Below are positions 54,905 to 62,016 of a stretch of DNA of 63,345 bases, in pieces. The first letter of the stretch is position 1. Each line of letters opens with the position of its first letter. The translations under genes and the position numbers were made by a program. Source of the stretch: Acidobacteriaceae bacterium (GTDB lineage Bacteria > Acidobacteriota > Terriglobia > Terriglobales > Acidobacteriaceae); contig DAIDGZ010000033.1 of assembly GCA_027452125.1 (NCBI GenBank), positions 1 to 63,345 on the forward strand, read 5' to 3'. Below the pieces are notes generated by a model. It saw nothing but the letters and a program-made list of their open reading frames with translations, had not been told where the DNA came from and ran no database searches.

Positions 54905-55005
54905 AAAAATCCTCAGAATAGGGTGTAAGCATACGTACAAGGCCAGGAAGGGGTAGCAAGTAGAACTGTATTTCCCTGGTTGTTCTAGATCCCTGGAGAC
55001 CAAAC

Positions 55006-55419
55006 GTGCAGCTCGATCCATCTGCTTTTGTCGCCGATCCCGATTTGTTTCATGCGCTTGAAGATCGCGCGACCCCCATCGTCTGCGATACCGAACGTGT
55101 TCTCTTTCATCAGGGAGATGTCCCTGCCGGACTTTATATTCTGCATAGCGGTGGCGCCACGCTGGAGATGACCTCAGATAGTGGCAAGACCGTCGTGTCC
55201 TTTGAGACCACCCCCGGAGCGTTGCTGGGACTTCCTGGATTGGTAGGGAACCAGCCGTATTCGCTCACGGCGGTCGCTCACGGTGGATCGCGGCTCGGTT
55301 TCATCAGCCGGGACGTATTTACCTCGTTGATGAGCACGGAACCCATGGTGGCTCTGCGCATTTTGCGCGTGCTGGCAGCCGAGGTGCGCACGGCCCGCGA
55401 GGCCCTTACCCTGCGCTGA
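55006..55419 (+). CDS. Stand-alone cyclic-nucleotide-binding domain protein
   Basis: The 137-residue protein starts at GTG 55006 (GGAGAC upstream) and is a single cNMP/CRP-effector domain: VLFHQGDVPAGLYILHSGGATLEMTSDSGKTVVSFETTPGALLGLPGLVGNQPYSLTAVA. The Arg/Ser of a phosphate-binding cassette is not obvious, so nucleotide binding is unproven. It ends in a helix (TEPMVALRILRVLAAEVRTAREAL) where CRP-type factors would continue into a DNA-binding domain, but there is none. It follows mscS by 175 bases; some MscS relatives carry a fused domain of this type. Confidence 0.75.
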   Translation: MQLDPSAFVADPDLFHALEDRATPIVCDTERVLFHQGDVPAGLYILHSGGATLEMTSDSGKTVVSFETTPGALLGLPGLVGNQPYSLTAVAHGGSRLGFISRDVFTSLMSTEPMVALRILRVLAAEVRTAREALTLR

Positions 55420-55497
55420 TTGCGGACTGCGGCGGATTGGCAACCGCAGGCGGTACTGCTGCATCTCGCCGCTGCACCTGCTACACTCTCAATCGGT

Positions 55498-56130
55498 ATG
55501 CCCCTTGGATTTCTCGTTATCGCAGTTGCGGCCTACTTCTTCGGGTCGTTTCCGACAGGCTATGTGCTTGTGCGTCTTTTTCGCAAGCAGGATATCCGCA
55601 CCGTAGGCAGCGGCAACATTGGTGCGACCAACGTGCTTCGCGCCGGTGGCAAGAGCCTAGGAGCCGCCACTTTCTTTCTGGACATGATCAAGGGCTGCTC
55701 GGCCGTTTGGCTGGGTGGACTGGTGGGCGTCCTTCTTCTGCCCGGTGAGCCCTTGCGCTCGGTGCAGGCGGTTGCGGCTCTGTTTGCTGTATTCGGCCAC
55801 ATGTTTCCGGTGTGGCTGCGTTTTCGCGGCGGTAAAGGGGTGGCCACGGGTTTTGGAGTCTTTCTGGTGGCGGCGCCGCTGGCTGCGCTGGCTGCTATTA
55901 CGGTCTTCTTTATCGTGTTGTATTTCAGCCGTTACGTTTCACTTGCCTCCATTCTGGGATCAGCGAGTTTTCCCCTCTTCGCCTGGTATGTCGTCCATGG
56001 GCCCCGCCCGCTCGTCTATATCCTTGTGCAGGTCGCAGTGGCCGGACTGATCATCGTGAAACATCACGCGAATATCGGCCGCCTGCTCGCCGGTACCGAA
56101 TCCCGCTTCGGAGCAAGAAAAACCGCATGA
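55498..56130 (+). CDS. plsY: Acyl-phosphate glycerol-3-phosphate acyltransferase PlsY
   Basis: PlsY (210 residues) makes lysophosphatidic acid from acyl phosphate. ATG 55498 is used. Its three conserved cytoplasmic motifs are complete: GSGNIGATNVLRAGGK, RFRGGKGVATGFG and HHANIGRLLAGTESR. Multiple membrane helices surround them. It overlaps gpsA by four bases (ATGA), so the enzyme is made next to the one that supplies glycerol 3-phosphate. Confidence 0.93.
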   Translation: MPLGFLVIAVAAYFFGSFPTGYVLVRLFRKQDIRTVGSGNIGATNVLRAGGKSLGAATFFLDMIKGCSAVWLGGLVGVLLLPGEPLRSVQAVAALFAVFGHMFPVWLRFRGGKGVATGFGVFLVAAPLAALAAITVFFIVLYFSRYVSLASILGSASFPLFAWYVVHGPRPLVYILVQVAVAGLIIVKHHANIGRLLAGTESRFGARKTA

Positions 56131-57134
56131 GCCGCATCGCCGTTTTAGGTTCCGGCGCGTGGGGAACTGCCATCGCTCTCGCTTTGCATCGCCACAGTGG
56201 TCATCAGATCACTCTCTGGTCGCATAGCGCGGACGAGGCCTCCCAGATCGCCGCCGCCCATGAAAATGTTCTTTTTTTGCCTGGTTTCCCGCTGCCCGCG
56301 GAGATTGACGTAACGGCTGACGATGCTGCCATCGCAGAGGCCGAGATCGTCGTCTCTGTCATTCCATCGGAATTTCTTCGTCCCACGTTGACCCGCCTCT
56401 TGCCCCAGTTTCATGAGGGACAGCTCATTGTGAGCGCCACCAAGGGCGTGGAAAACAAGACTTATCTGCGTATGACGCAGGTGATCTCCGCAGTGCTGGA
56501 GCCGGCAGGATTGAAGCTGCCCATCGGCGCGTTCAGTGGTCCCAGCTTTGCCCAGGAGGTTGCCCAAGGGCAACCAACGGCCGTGACCGTAGCCTTCAGC
56601 GAGCATTCGATTGCCGCCCGCGTGCAGCGGGAATTCTCCTCGGAATCTCTGCGCATCTATACTTCGACGGATGTGGTAGGTGTGGAACTGGGTGGGGCTT
56701 TGAAGAACGTGATTGCCATAGCCGCCGGCGTGGCCACGGGCATGGGGCTTGGCTACAACTCCGCCGCCGGCTTGATTACCCGCGGCATTGCCGAGATTAC
56801 GCGTCTGGCTGTGGCCTGCGGAGGACGTCGCGAGACGCTGGCCGGACTGTCGGGTGTCGGAGACCTGGTGCTGACCTGCACCGGCTCGCTAAGCCGCAAC
56901 AGGACAGTCGGTGAGGCGTTGGGCAAAGGCCGCAAGCTCCCGGAGATTCTGGATAGCCTGGGAGGTAAGGTGGCAGAGGGGGTGCGCACTACGAACGCGG
57001 CCCTGGGTCTGGCACGGAAGCGGGGCATAGAGATGCCCATCACAGAGCAGATGGAACTCATCCTGAATCAAGGCAAGGATCCCAGGGAAGCGATCCGTGA
57101 CCTGATGCTGCGGCCGGGCAAAGGTGAGCACTAA
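56127..57134 (+). CDS. gpsA: NAD(P)-dependent glycerol-3-phosphate dehydrogenase
   Basis: GpsA (335 residues) forms glycerol 3-phosphate from dihydroxyacetone phosphate for phospholipid synthesis. The nucleotide motif is GSGAWGTAIALAL. SGPSFAQEV and the catalytic-lysine region VGVELGGALKNVIAIAAG follow, with GLGYNSAAGLITRGIAEITRLA in the C-terminal domain. Coupled to plsY by overlap. A bidirectional terminator hairpin follows at 57169. Confidence 0.95.
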   Translation: MSRIAVLGSGAWGTAIALALHRHSGHQITLWSHSADEASQIAAAHENVLFLPGFPLPAEIDVTADDAAIAEAEIVVSVIPSEFLRPTLTRLLPQFHEGQLIVSATKGVENKTYLRMTQVISAVLEPAGLKLPIGAFSGPSFAQEVAQGQPTAVTVAFSEHSIAARVQREFSSESLRIYTSTDVVGVELGGALKNVIAIAAGVATGMGLGYNSAAGLITRGIAEITRLAVACGGRRETLAGLSGVGDLVLTCTGSLSRNRTVGEALGKGRKLPEILDSLGGKVAEGVRTTNAALGLARKRGIEMPITEQMELILNQGKDPREAIRDLMLRPGKGEH

Positions 57135-57168
57135 GCAAGCCGAAGTGCAGGCAGCAAGTTGAGTCAGA

Positions 57169-57212
57169 AACGCCCCACGGTCTGCCTGGAATAGCGCAGG
57201 CCGTGGGGCGTT
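57169..57212. terminator. Bidirectional terminator between gpsA and the convergent sugar operon
   Basis: A 17-bp stem (57169-57185 with 57196-57212, including AACGCCCCACGG and CCGTGGGGCGTT, one G-T pair) has a 10-base loop. Short T-runs are present on both sides. Confidence 0.8.
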
Positions 57213-57229
57213 GAGTATGTCCAGGCAAG

Positions 57230-57724
57230 CTATTTGCCGTCTGCGGCGAGCATGGCCTGGCGGGTGCGCTGCTCGGCTTCAGCGTTCCAGTAACCGCAGT
57301 CCAGCTCAAAGAAGACAGATGAGTAGGGTATGGTCAGATCTGTCTTGAGGACCAGCATGGAGAAGAGCGTGCTGGCCTGATCAATCTGTCCAATGAGGTC
57401 GATGTGCGGGATGGGCGTGAGGTGAGCACCAGCCAAGATCTGATCGAGCTGGCTGCGATATGCGCCGACACCAGGTGAATCCGCCTCGGCAACGAAAGCG
57501 AACTCCTTGTCGACCCGGATATGCGCCCGAACATGCTTGCTGGCGGCGATGGCGTTGTGTACCTTACGGACAATCTCCAGATGATCGGCACCGGTGACAA
57601 TTGTTTCCACTCCGTGCTGAGACTGGACTGGATAGGCAGAATCGGCGACCACAATCCAGTTGCGATGGCCGTAGAGAGGCAGCAGAGCGTGCAGGCGCTG
57701 CTCCCAGGGGGCGAGTTCGGGCAT
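57230..57724 (-). CDS. RbsD/FucU-like protein (sugar mutarotase-like)
   Basis: The 164-residue product (ATG 57724) has the sequence LLPLYGHRNWIVVADSAYPVQSQHGVETIVTG near its start, similar in spacing to the G-H-x-D-x-x-x-x-x-D-x-x-x-P pattern of RbsD/FucU mutarotases; the first Asp is replaced by Asn. The end (TIPYSSVFFELDCGYWNAEAE) includes an acidic pair. RbsD/FucU convert sugar anomers. It ends the minus-strand operon with the dehydrogenase and reductase genes, which fits sugar metabolism. Identification is by pattern only. Confidence 0.5.
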   Translation of the reverse strand: MPELAPWEQRLHALLPLYGHRNWIVVADSAYPVQSQHGVETIVTGADHLEIVRKVHNAIAASKHVRAHIRVDKEFAFVAEADSPGVGAYRSQLDQILAGAHLTPIPHIDLIGQIDQASTLFSMLVLKTDLTIPYSSVFFELDCGYWNAEAEQRTRQAMLAADGK

Positions 57725-57815
57725 GAAGTTCTCCTCGTGGATCGTATTGGTCAGTAAATGTCCGGGTCTCGAAAGAGAACCCCGGAGTACCCGTTGATTA
57801 TGCTGGAACGAACGG

Positions 57816-58880
57816 TTAGCTGAGTTCCTCGTCCTGACAGACGGCAACCTTGCCGCACTTGCCAGAGGCCATGAGGGCGTAAGCTTCATCGGCCTTTTGG
57901 AGAGGGAAGCGGTGAGTAATAATGTCTGCCGGGTGCAGATTCCAGCGGACCAGCCGCTCGACCAACTCTTCCATCAGCCAGGTGGAAGTGACCCAGGAAC
58001 CGTAGACCGTTTTCTGGTCATGGATCATGTCGGGCGAAGGGTTGATCTCCACCTTGCCGCCCTCGCCGATAAAGACAATGCGCCCCCACTTGCGCGTAGC
58101 ACGGATGGCTGTGGCCCGTGCGGCGTGATGCGCGGAGCAGTCTACAGCACGTTCCACGCCCATACCTCCGGTCAGAGCCTTCACCTCGTCCACATTGTCG
58201 GGGCCGCTGACCAGGACGTGATCGCACAGGCCCAGGTCCTTGGCGATCTGCATCCGCTCCGGCACCACGTCGATACCGATGATGGTCGGCGCGCCGAGTT
58301 TACGGCTGAGTGCCGCGGTGGCCAGGCCAACCGGGCCGAGGCCGGTGATCAGCACGGCGTGGTTACCGTCGATGCCGATCTTTTGCAGCCCCTCGTAGAC
58401 CGTGCCGAAGCCGCAGGCTACCTGCGCTCCGTCGGCGTAGCTGAGCTGATCGGGCAGTGCGATCAGGTCCTTTTCCTCGGCAATCATGAACTCGGCCATG
58501 CCGCCGTCACGCTGCCAGCCGTAGGCGCGGCGATACTTCTCGCTGGTGCAGGAGATCATGTAGCCGCGGCGGCAGTCGTTACACACGCCACAACCGGAGA
58601 TGTGGTAGACGATGACGCGGTCGCCCTCGGCAAAGCGGCGGCAGCCGGGGCCAACGGCGACAATCTGGCCGCAGGGCTCGTGACCCGCGATAACGCCCTG
58701 GTAGCCCTCGGGGCCCTTGCCCAGGTGCTCATGGTAGATGCAGCGAATATCGGACCCGCAGATGGTGGAGGCTTTGATGCGCAACAGAACCTCTCCGTGG
58801 CCCGGGGTGGGCACGGGGACGGTGCGCATCTGAACGGTGGAGTCGCCGGGCAAGTAGGCGGCGGTCATGGTGGTGCTCAT
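57816..58880 (-). CDS. Zinc-dependent alcohol/polyol dehydrogenase (MDR family)
   Basis: The 354-residue enzyme oxidises an alcohol, polyol or sugar with NAD(P). Catalytic-zinc residues are in CGSDIRC and GHEPCG; the structural zinc lobe CGVCNDCRRGYMISC has four cysteines. The nucleotide motif is GLGPVGLAT. It lies in an operon with an aldo/keto reductase and an alginate-lyase-like gene, so a sugar or polyol substrate is likely. The precise substrate is unknown. Confidence 0.88.
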   Translation of the reverse strand: MSTTMTAAYLPGDSTVQMRTVPVPTPGHGEVLLRIKASTICGSDIRCIYHEHLGKGPEGYQGVIAGHEPCGQIVAVGPGCRRFAEGDRVIVYHISGCGVCNDCRRGYMISCTSEKYRRAYGWQRDGGMAEFMIAEEKDLIALPDQLSYADGAQVACGFGTVYEGLQKIGIDGNHAVLITGLGPVGLATAALSRKLGAPTIIGIDVVPERMQIAKDLGLCDHVLVSGPDNVDEVKALTGGMGVERAVDCSAHHAARATAIRATRKWGRIVFIGEGGKVEINPSPDMIHDQKTVYGSWVTSTWLMEELVERLVRWNLHPADIITHRFPLQKADEAYALMASGKCGKVAVCQDEELS

Positions 58881-58916
58881 ACTGGGTGTCTCCGAGAGGT
58901 AAACAGCTTTGTTTGG

Positions 58917-59939
58917 CTAGGCGGGTGTGATCTCTCCATTAAGATCCCACAGCGCTTCCCACGTCTGGCCATCCTTCCACAGGAAGACCTGGCCCTTGAT
59001 GAGACGGCAGTTGCGGTCAATCGCCGCGATCTGTTGCATCTCCTCAGTTGAGAGCGGATCGTTAAGCAGGCAGGCCAGATTGTCGCGATAGTGATTCACC
59101 GAGAACGGGATGGGCGTCTGGCCGCGCTGCACAGCCCACTTGATGCAGACTGCAGCGGGATGGATGCCGTGGCGGCGGGCAATCTCGAGGATCACAGGAT
59201 CTTCCGTGGGTGAGGTATCCTCGGGCGTACGGTCGCGTTCCGGGCGGCCCGGTGAGCCGATGGGGCAGTAACCAATGGGCTGTATGCCGTTTTCCACCAC
59301 GTACTGGAAGAGCTGGGGCTGCTGGAAGTGCGGGTGCAACTCCATCTCATTGACCGCCGGCTTGATGCGGGCGTCGCGCAGCAGCAGCTTCAGCTTGGGA
59401 ATGGTCATGTTGGAGGTACCAATGTGGCGCACCAAGCCCATGTTCACCAGCTCTTCCATCTTCCGCCAGGTGCGCATGTAGTTTTCGTGGATGTAGGGCT
59501 TGGCGTCAGGGCTGCGCGAGGTTACGTCGCAGTGCGGCGGATGGAAGTTGGGGAACGGCCAGTGGACGAGGTAGAGGTCGAGGTAGTCGAGGTGCAGATC
59601 ATGAAGCGACTGCTTGCAGGAAGCGATGACATCGTCCTCACCGTGCTTGTCGTTCCACAGCTTGGAGGTGACCCACAGTTCTTCGCGCTTGATTCCGCTT
59701 TGCAGAATATCTGAGAAGGCTGCACCGATCTGGGCCTCATTGCCGTAAACGCTGGCGCAGTCGAAATGGCGGTAGCCGATGGCGGCGGCGTCGCGTACCG
59801 CCTGAGCGATCGCTTCGGCGCTCACGTGGTCCGAGCCGAACGTGCCGAGGCCCACGGCAGGCATCTTTGCGCCGGTGTAGAGGGTACGTTGCGGGATAGC
59901 CGCCGGATCAATGGGGGCGGAGGATATTGCCGTGCTCAT
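58917..59939 (-). CDS. Aldo/keto reductase
   Basis: A 340-residue AKR starts at ATG 59939. It has the catalytic tetrad regions: Asp and Tyr in FDCASVYGNEAQIG, Lys in WVTSKLWND and His in YLVHWPF. The NADPH-binding part contains GTSNMTIPKLKLL and the C-terminal LACLLNDPLSTEEMQQIAAIDRN. The gene is 36 bases upstream of the dehydrogenase gene and is likely co-transcribed with it. Confidence 0.9.
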   Translation of the reverse strand: MSTAISSAPIDPAAIPQRTLYTGAKMPAVGLGTFGSDHVSAEAIAQAVRDAAAIGYRHFDCASVYGNEAQIGAAFSDILQSGIKREELWVTSKLWNDKHGEDDVIASCKQSLHDLHLDYLDLYLVHWPFPNFHPPHCDVTSRSPDAKPYIHENYMRTWRKMEELVNMGLVRHIGTSNMTIPKLKLLLRDARIKPAVNEMELHPHFQQPQLFQYVVENGIQPIGYCPIGSPGRPERDRTPEDTSPTEDPVILEIARRHGIHPAAVCIKWAVQRGQTPIPFSVNHYRDNLACLLNDPLSTEEMQQIAAIDRNCRLIKGQVFLWKDGQTWEALWDLNGEITPA

Positions 59940-60026
59940 GGGTGCTCCAACCTGTTTAAGTAATCGATAACTTCGACGTTCGCAGAATACGCGGTGGTGC
60001 ATGGCGTGTCAACTGGATTCCGCAGG

Positions 60027-61217
60027 CTATCTTCGTGCGGAGTGGACACCGTGAGCGTCTCGCGCATCGGTCAACGTCTCAAAGACCGTGGTGTGCATAT
60101 CTACGGGGTCTGGGTTGGTCAGCACGTCGTTATTGATCCACAGCTGGGTATACGGCAGTTTTTGCCCCAGACGGTTGTGGTATTCGTTGTAGCCGATGAC
60201 GAATGTGGGGGCTTTGGCCATGCGGATGTGGCCGCCGCAGACATATGAAGGAATGGGATTGCCGAGCAGATAGTTGGCCACAAACTCCATGCCAGCCATG
60301 AGCCGCGGCTCTTCAGACTCATAGAGCTTCATGCCCTGGATGTGCGCGGTTTCGGCGGCAGCCAGGGTGGCAGATAGGCCATACGAAGTGTGCCCGAAGT
60401 CGCGGCAGGCCTCTTGCGGCATGCCGTTGGTACTCATGTTGAAGACAGACTGCCCGAACCAGCTGGCTTTTCCGCGCGGCGCGGCCACGGGGTGGTCTCC
60501 GTCTGCGGGCGCGTAGTAAAAGTAGGCCGGAATCCGCTGCCGCCACATAGCGGCCGCGTGGTTGAGCAGGTCGCGGTTGTTAGTGAAGACGGCAATACCC
60601 ATCATCCCCTCAATCATGCTCAGCTCCCAGTTGCCGTTGGCGGGCGAGCCGTTGTAGATCAAGGGCAGCTCAACCTTGGTCAGCATGTTGGAAAAAGTCT
60701 GAATATCCTGGGCCGACCACCCCGCATGGCTGTAGCGGATAATCTCAGCTGCCCGAGGCCATTTCTCCGCACTCCATGCTGCTTGCAGCGGTGCATTGGA
60801 GAGGGTGTAAGCCTTCACACTCTTGCCGTACGCATTCATGATGTTGATCGCATTCTGAGCGTAGGCATGATTGCCGGTGATGTACCAGAGCAGTGCCTGC
60901 AAATAGGCTGCGGAGGCGTCAGCATCCTCATTGTGGCAGCCGAGGTCTGGACGCGAGTACGAGCCGCAGGCGATTATGCCGTCTGCGGGCGGACCATGCA
61001 TCTTGTAGTGGACATCACCATAGTCGCTGGCCTGAGCGTGCAGAAACTGTGTATAGAACGGTTCAGCATGCGCGTGTACCTGGGACTTGATGAAATCAAG
61101 CTGGGCACGGCTGACCAGGACGCCGGGATGCTGCATGGGCGGCTGAGCAGAGATGGAGGCGCATAGAAAACCGATGCAGGCGGAAAGCACAATCAGACAG
61201 GATTTTTTGAAGAACAT
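60027..61217 (-). CDS. Secreted alginate-lyase-like polysaccharide lyase
   Basis: The 396-residue protein has a signal peptide (KKSCLIVLSACIGFLCASISA). The mature domain looks like an alpha/alpha-toroid lyase of the alginate-lyase group: SWSAEKWPRAAEIIRYSHAG-like helices in ALLWYITGNHAYAQNAINIMNAYG, NWELSMIEGMMGIAVF, then CRDFGHTSYGLSATLAAAETAHIQG with Arg-Asp-x-x-His that could hold catalytic residues. It heads the minus-strand sugar operon. The substrate, probably a uronate polysaccharide, is inferred from family likeness. Confidence 0.7.
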   Translation of the reverse strand: MFFKKSCLIVLSACIGFLCASISAQPPMQHPGVLVSRAQLDFIKSQVHAHAEPFYTQFLHAQASDYGDVHYKMHGPPADGIIACGSYSRPDLGCHNEDADASAAYLQALLWYITGNHAYAQNAINIMNAYGKSVKAYTLSNAPLQAAWSAEKWPRAAEIIRYSHAGWSAQDIQTFSNMLTKVELPLIYNGSPANGNWELSMIEGMMGIAVFTNNRDLLNHAAAMWRQRIPAYFYYAPADGDHPVAAPRGKASWFGQSVFNMSTNGMPQEACRDFGHTSYGLSATLAAAETAHIQGMKLYESEEPRLMAGMEFVANYLLGNPIPSYVCGGHIRMAKAPTFVIGYNEYHNRLGQKLPYTQLWINNDVLTNPDPVDMHTTVFETLTDARDAHGVHSARR

Positions 61218-61334
61218 GGCCCCGTTTCTTTCTTAAGAGATGACCCAAAAAGCGACAGGCGGATCATATCAGCGCAGGCCGTCTGATTGCGCGGAGTAGA
61301 GCAGGGCACACTGTTGCGGAGATGAGTACGGAAG

Positions 61335-61931
61335 CTATTTCCCCGCAGTAAGAGAGGGCCAGATGAAGTCCATCAGCCGATCAGCTTCTGTTTCCGCCGG
61401 ATCGCTGGCCGGGCTGATCAGGCGGCGCTGAATGACGCCACGGGTCATATCGGCGATGAGCCAGGCAGTCGGCTCAGCGGGCAGCCTACGAATCTCGCCG
61501 CGCTGCGCGGCTTCATCCATGGCGGACGCCAGTCGCTGCACCGGCTCGCGCAGCCAGTCTCGGTACTGCTTGCGTGTATAGGCCAGGCTGCCCTGGCCGG
61601 AGTCCATGATGCGGAAGAAATCCTTGCGGGCCTCGGCATTCTCGAGCCTGGCCAGAATGAAAGCACGGACCTTGCCATGCAGGCTGGGCGCGGCGTCAAG
61701 CTTCTGGACCGTGTTGCGGTTCAGAGCCTTCATGTCGCCGTCCATTACTGCTTTGTATACCTCGTCCTTGGAGCGGAAGTAGAGGTAGATGGTGCCCTTG
61801 GCGATGCCTGCCTCTTTTGCCACTTCATCCATAATGCCTGCGGCAAAGCCCCGCCTGGCAAAGACGATGCGCGCCGCATCGACGATGGCGGTGCGGCGGA
61901 ACTCGGAGACGACCTGTTGCTTGGTGCGCAT
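61335..61931 (-). CDS. TetR/AcrR family transcriptional regulator
   Basis: The 198-residue repressor starts at ATG 61931 (GGAGG upstream; TTG 61949 is an alternative). The helix-turn-helix region is complete: TAIVDAARIVFARRGFAAGIMDEVAKEAGIAKGTIYLYFRSKDEVYKAVMD. A C-terminal ligand-binding domain follows. It is divergent from an MFS drug exporter gene and probably represses it through the dyads at 61988-62016. Confidence 0.92.
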   Translation of the reverse strand: MRTKQQVVSEFRRTAIVDAARIVFARRGFAAGIMDEVAKEAGIAKGTIYLYFRSKDEVYKAVMDGDMKALNRNTVQKLDAAPSLHGKVRAFILARLENAEARKDFFRIMDSGQGSLAYTRKQYRDWLREPVQRLASAMDEAAQRGEIRRLPAEPTAWLIADMTRGVIQRRLISPASDPAETEADRLMDFIWPSLTAGK

Positions 61932-61987
61932 GGCTGAGCGGTCCTCCAAAGCTTACGATGGTTTAGCTATAACGATATGTGACTAGC

Positions 61988-62016
61988 CAGTATATTATAC
62001 TGACTGTATGGTCAGT
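61988..62016. promoter_or_regulatory. Overlapping TetR operator dyads at the exporter start
   Basis: CAGTATA-T-TATACTG (61988-62002) is a perfect 15-base palindrome. ACTGAC-N6-GTCAGT (61999-62016) is a second perfect dyad overlapping it. The exporter's ATG (62008) lies inside the second dyad, and a TATACT (61996-62001) could be its -10. Confidence 0.65.
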
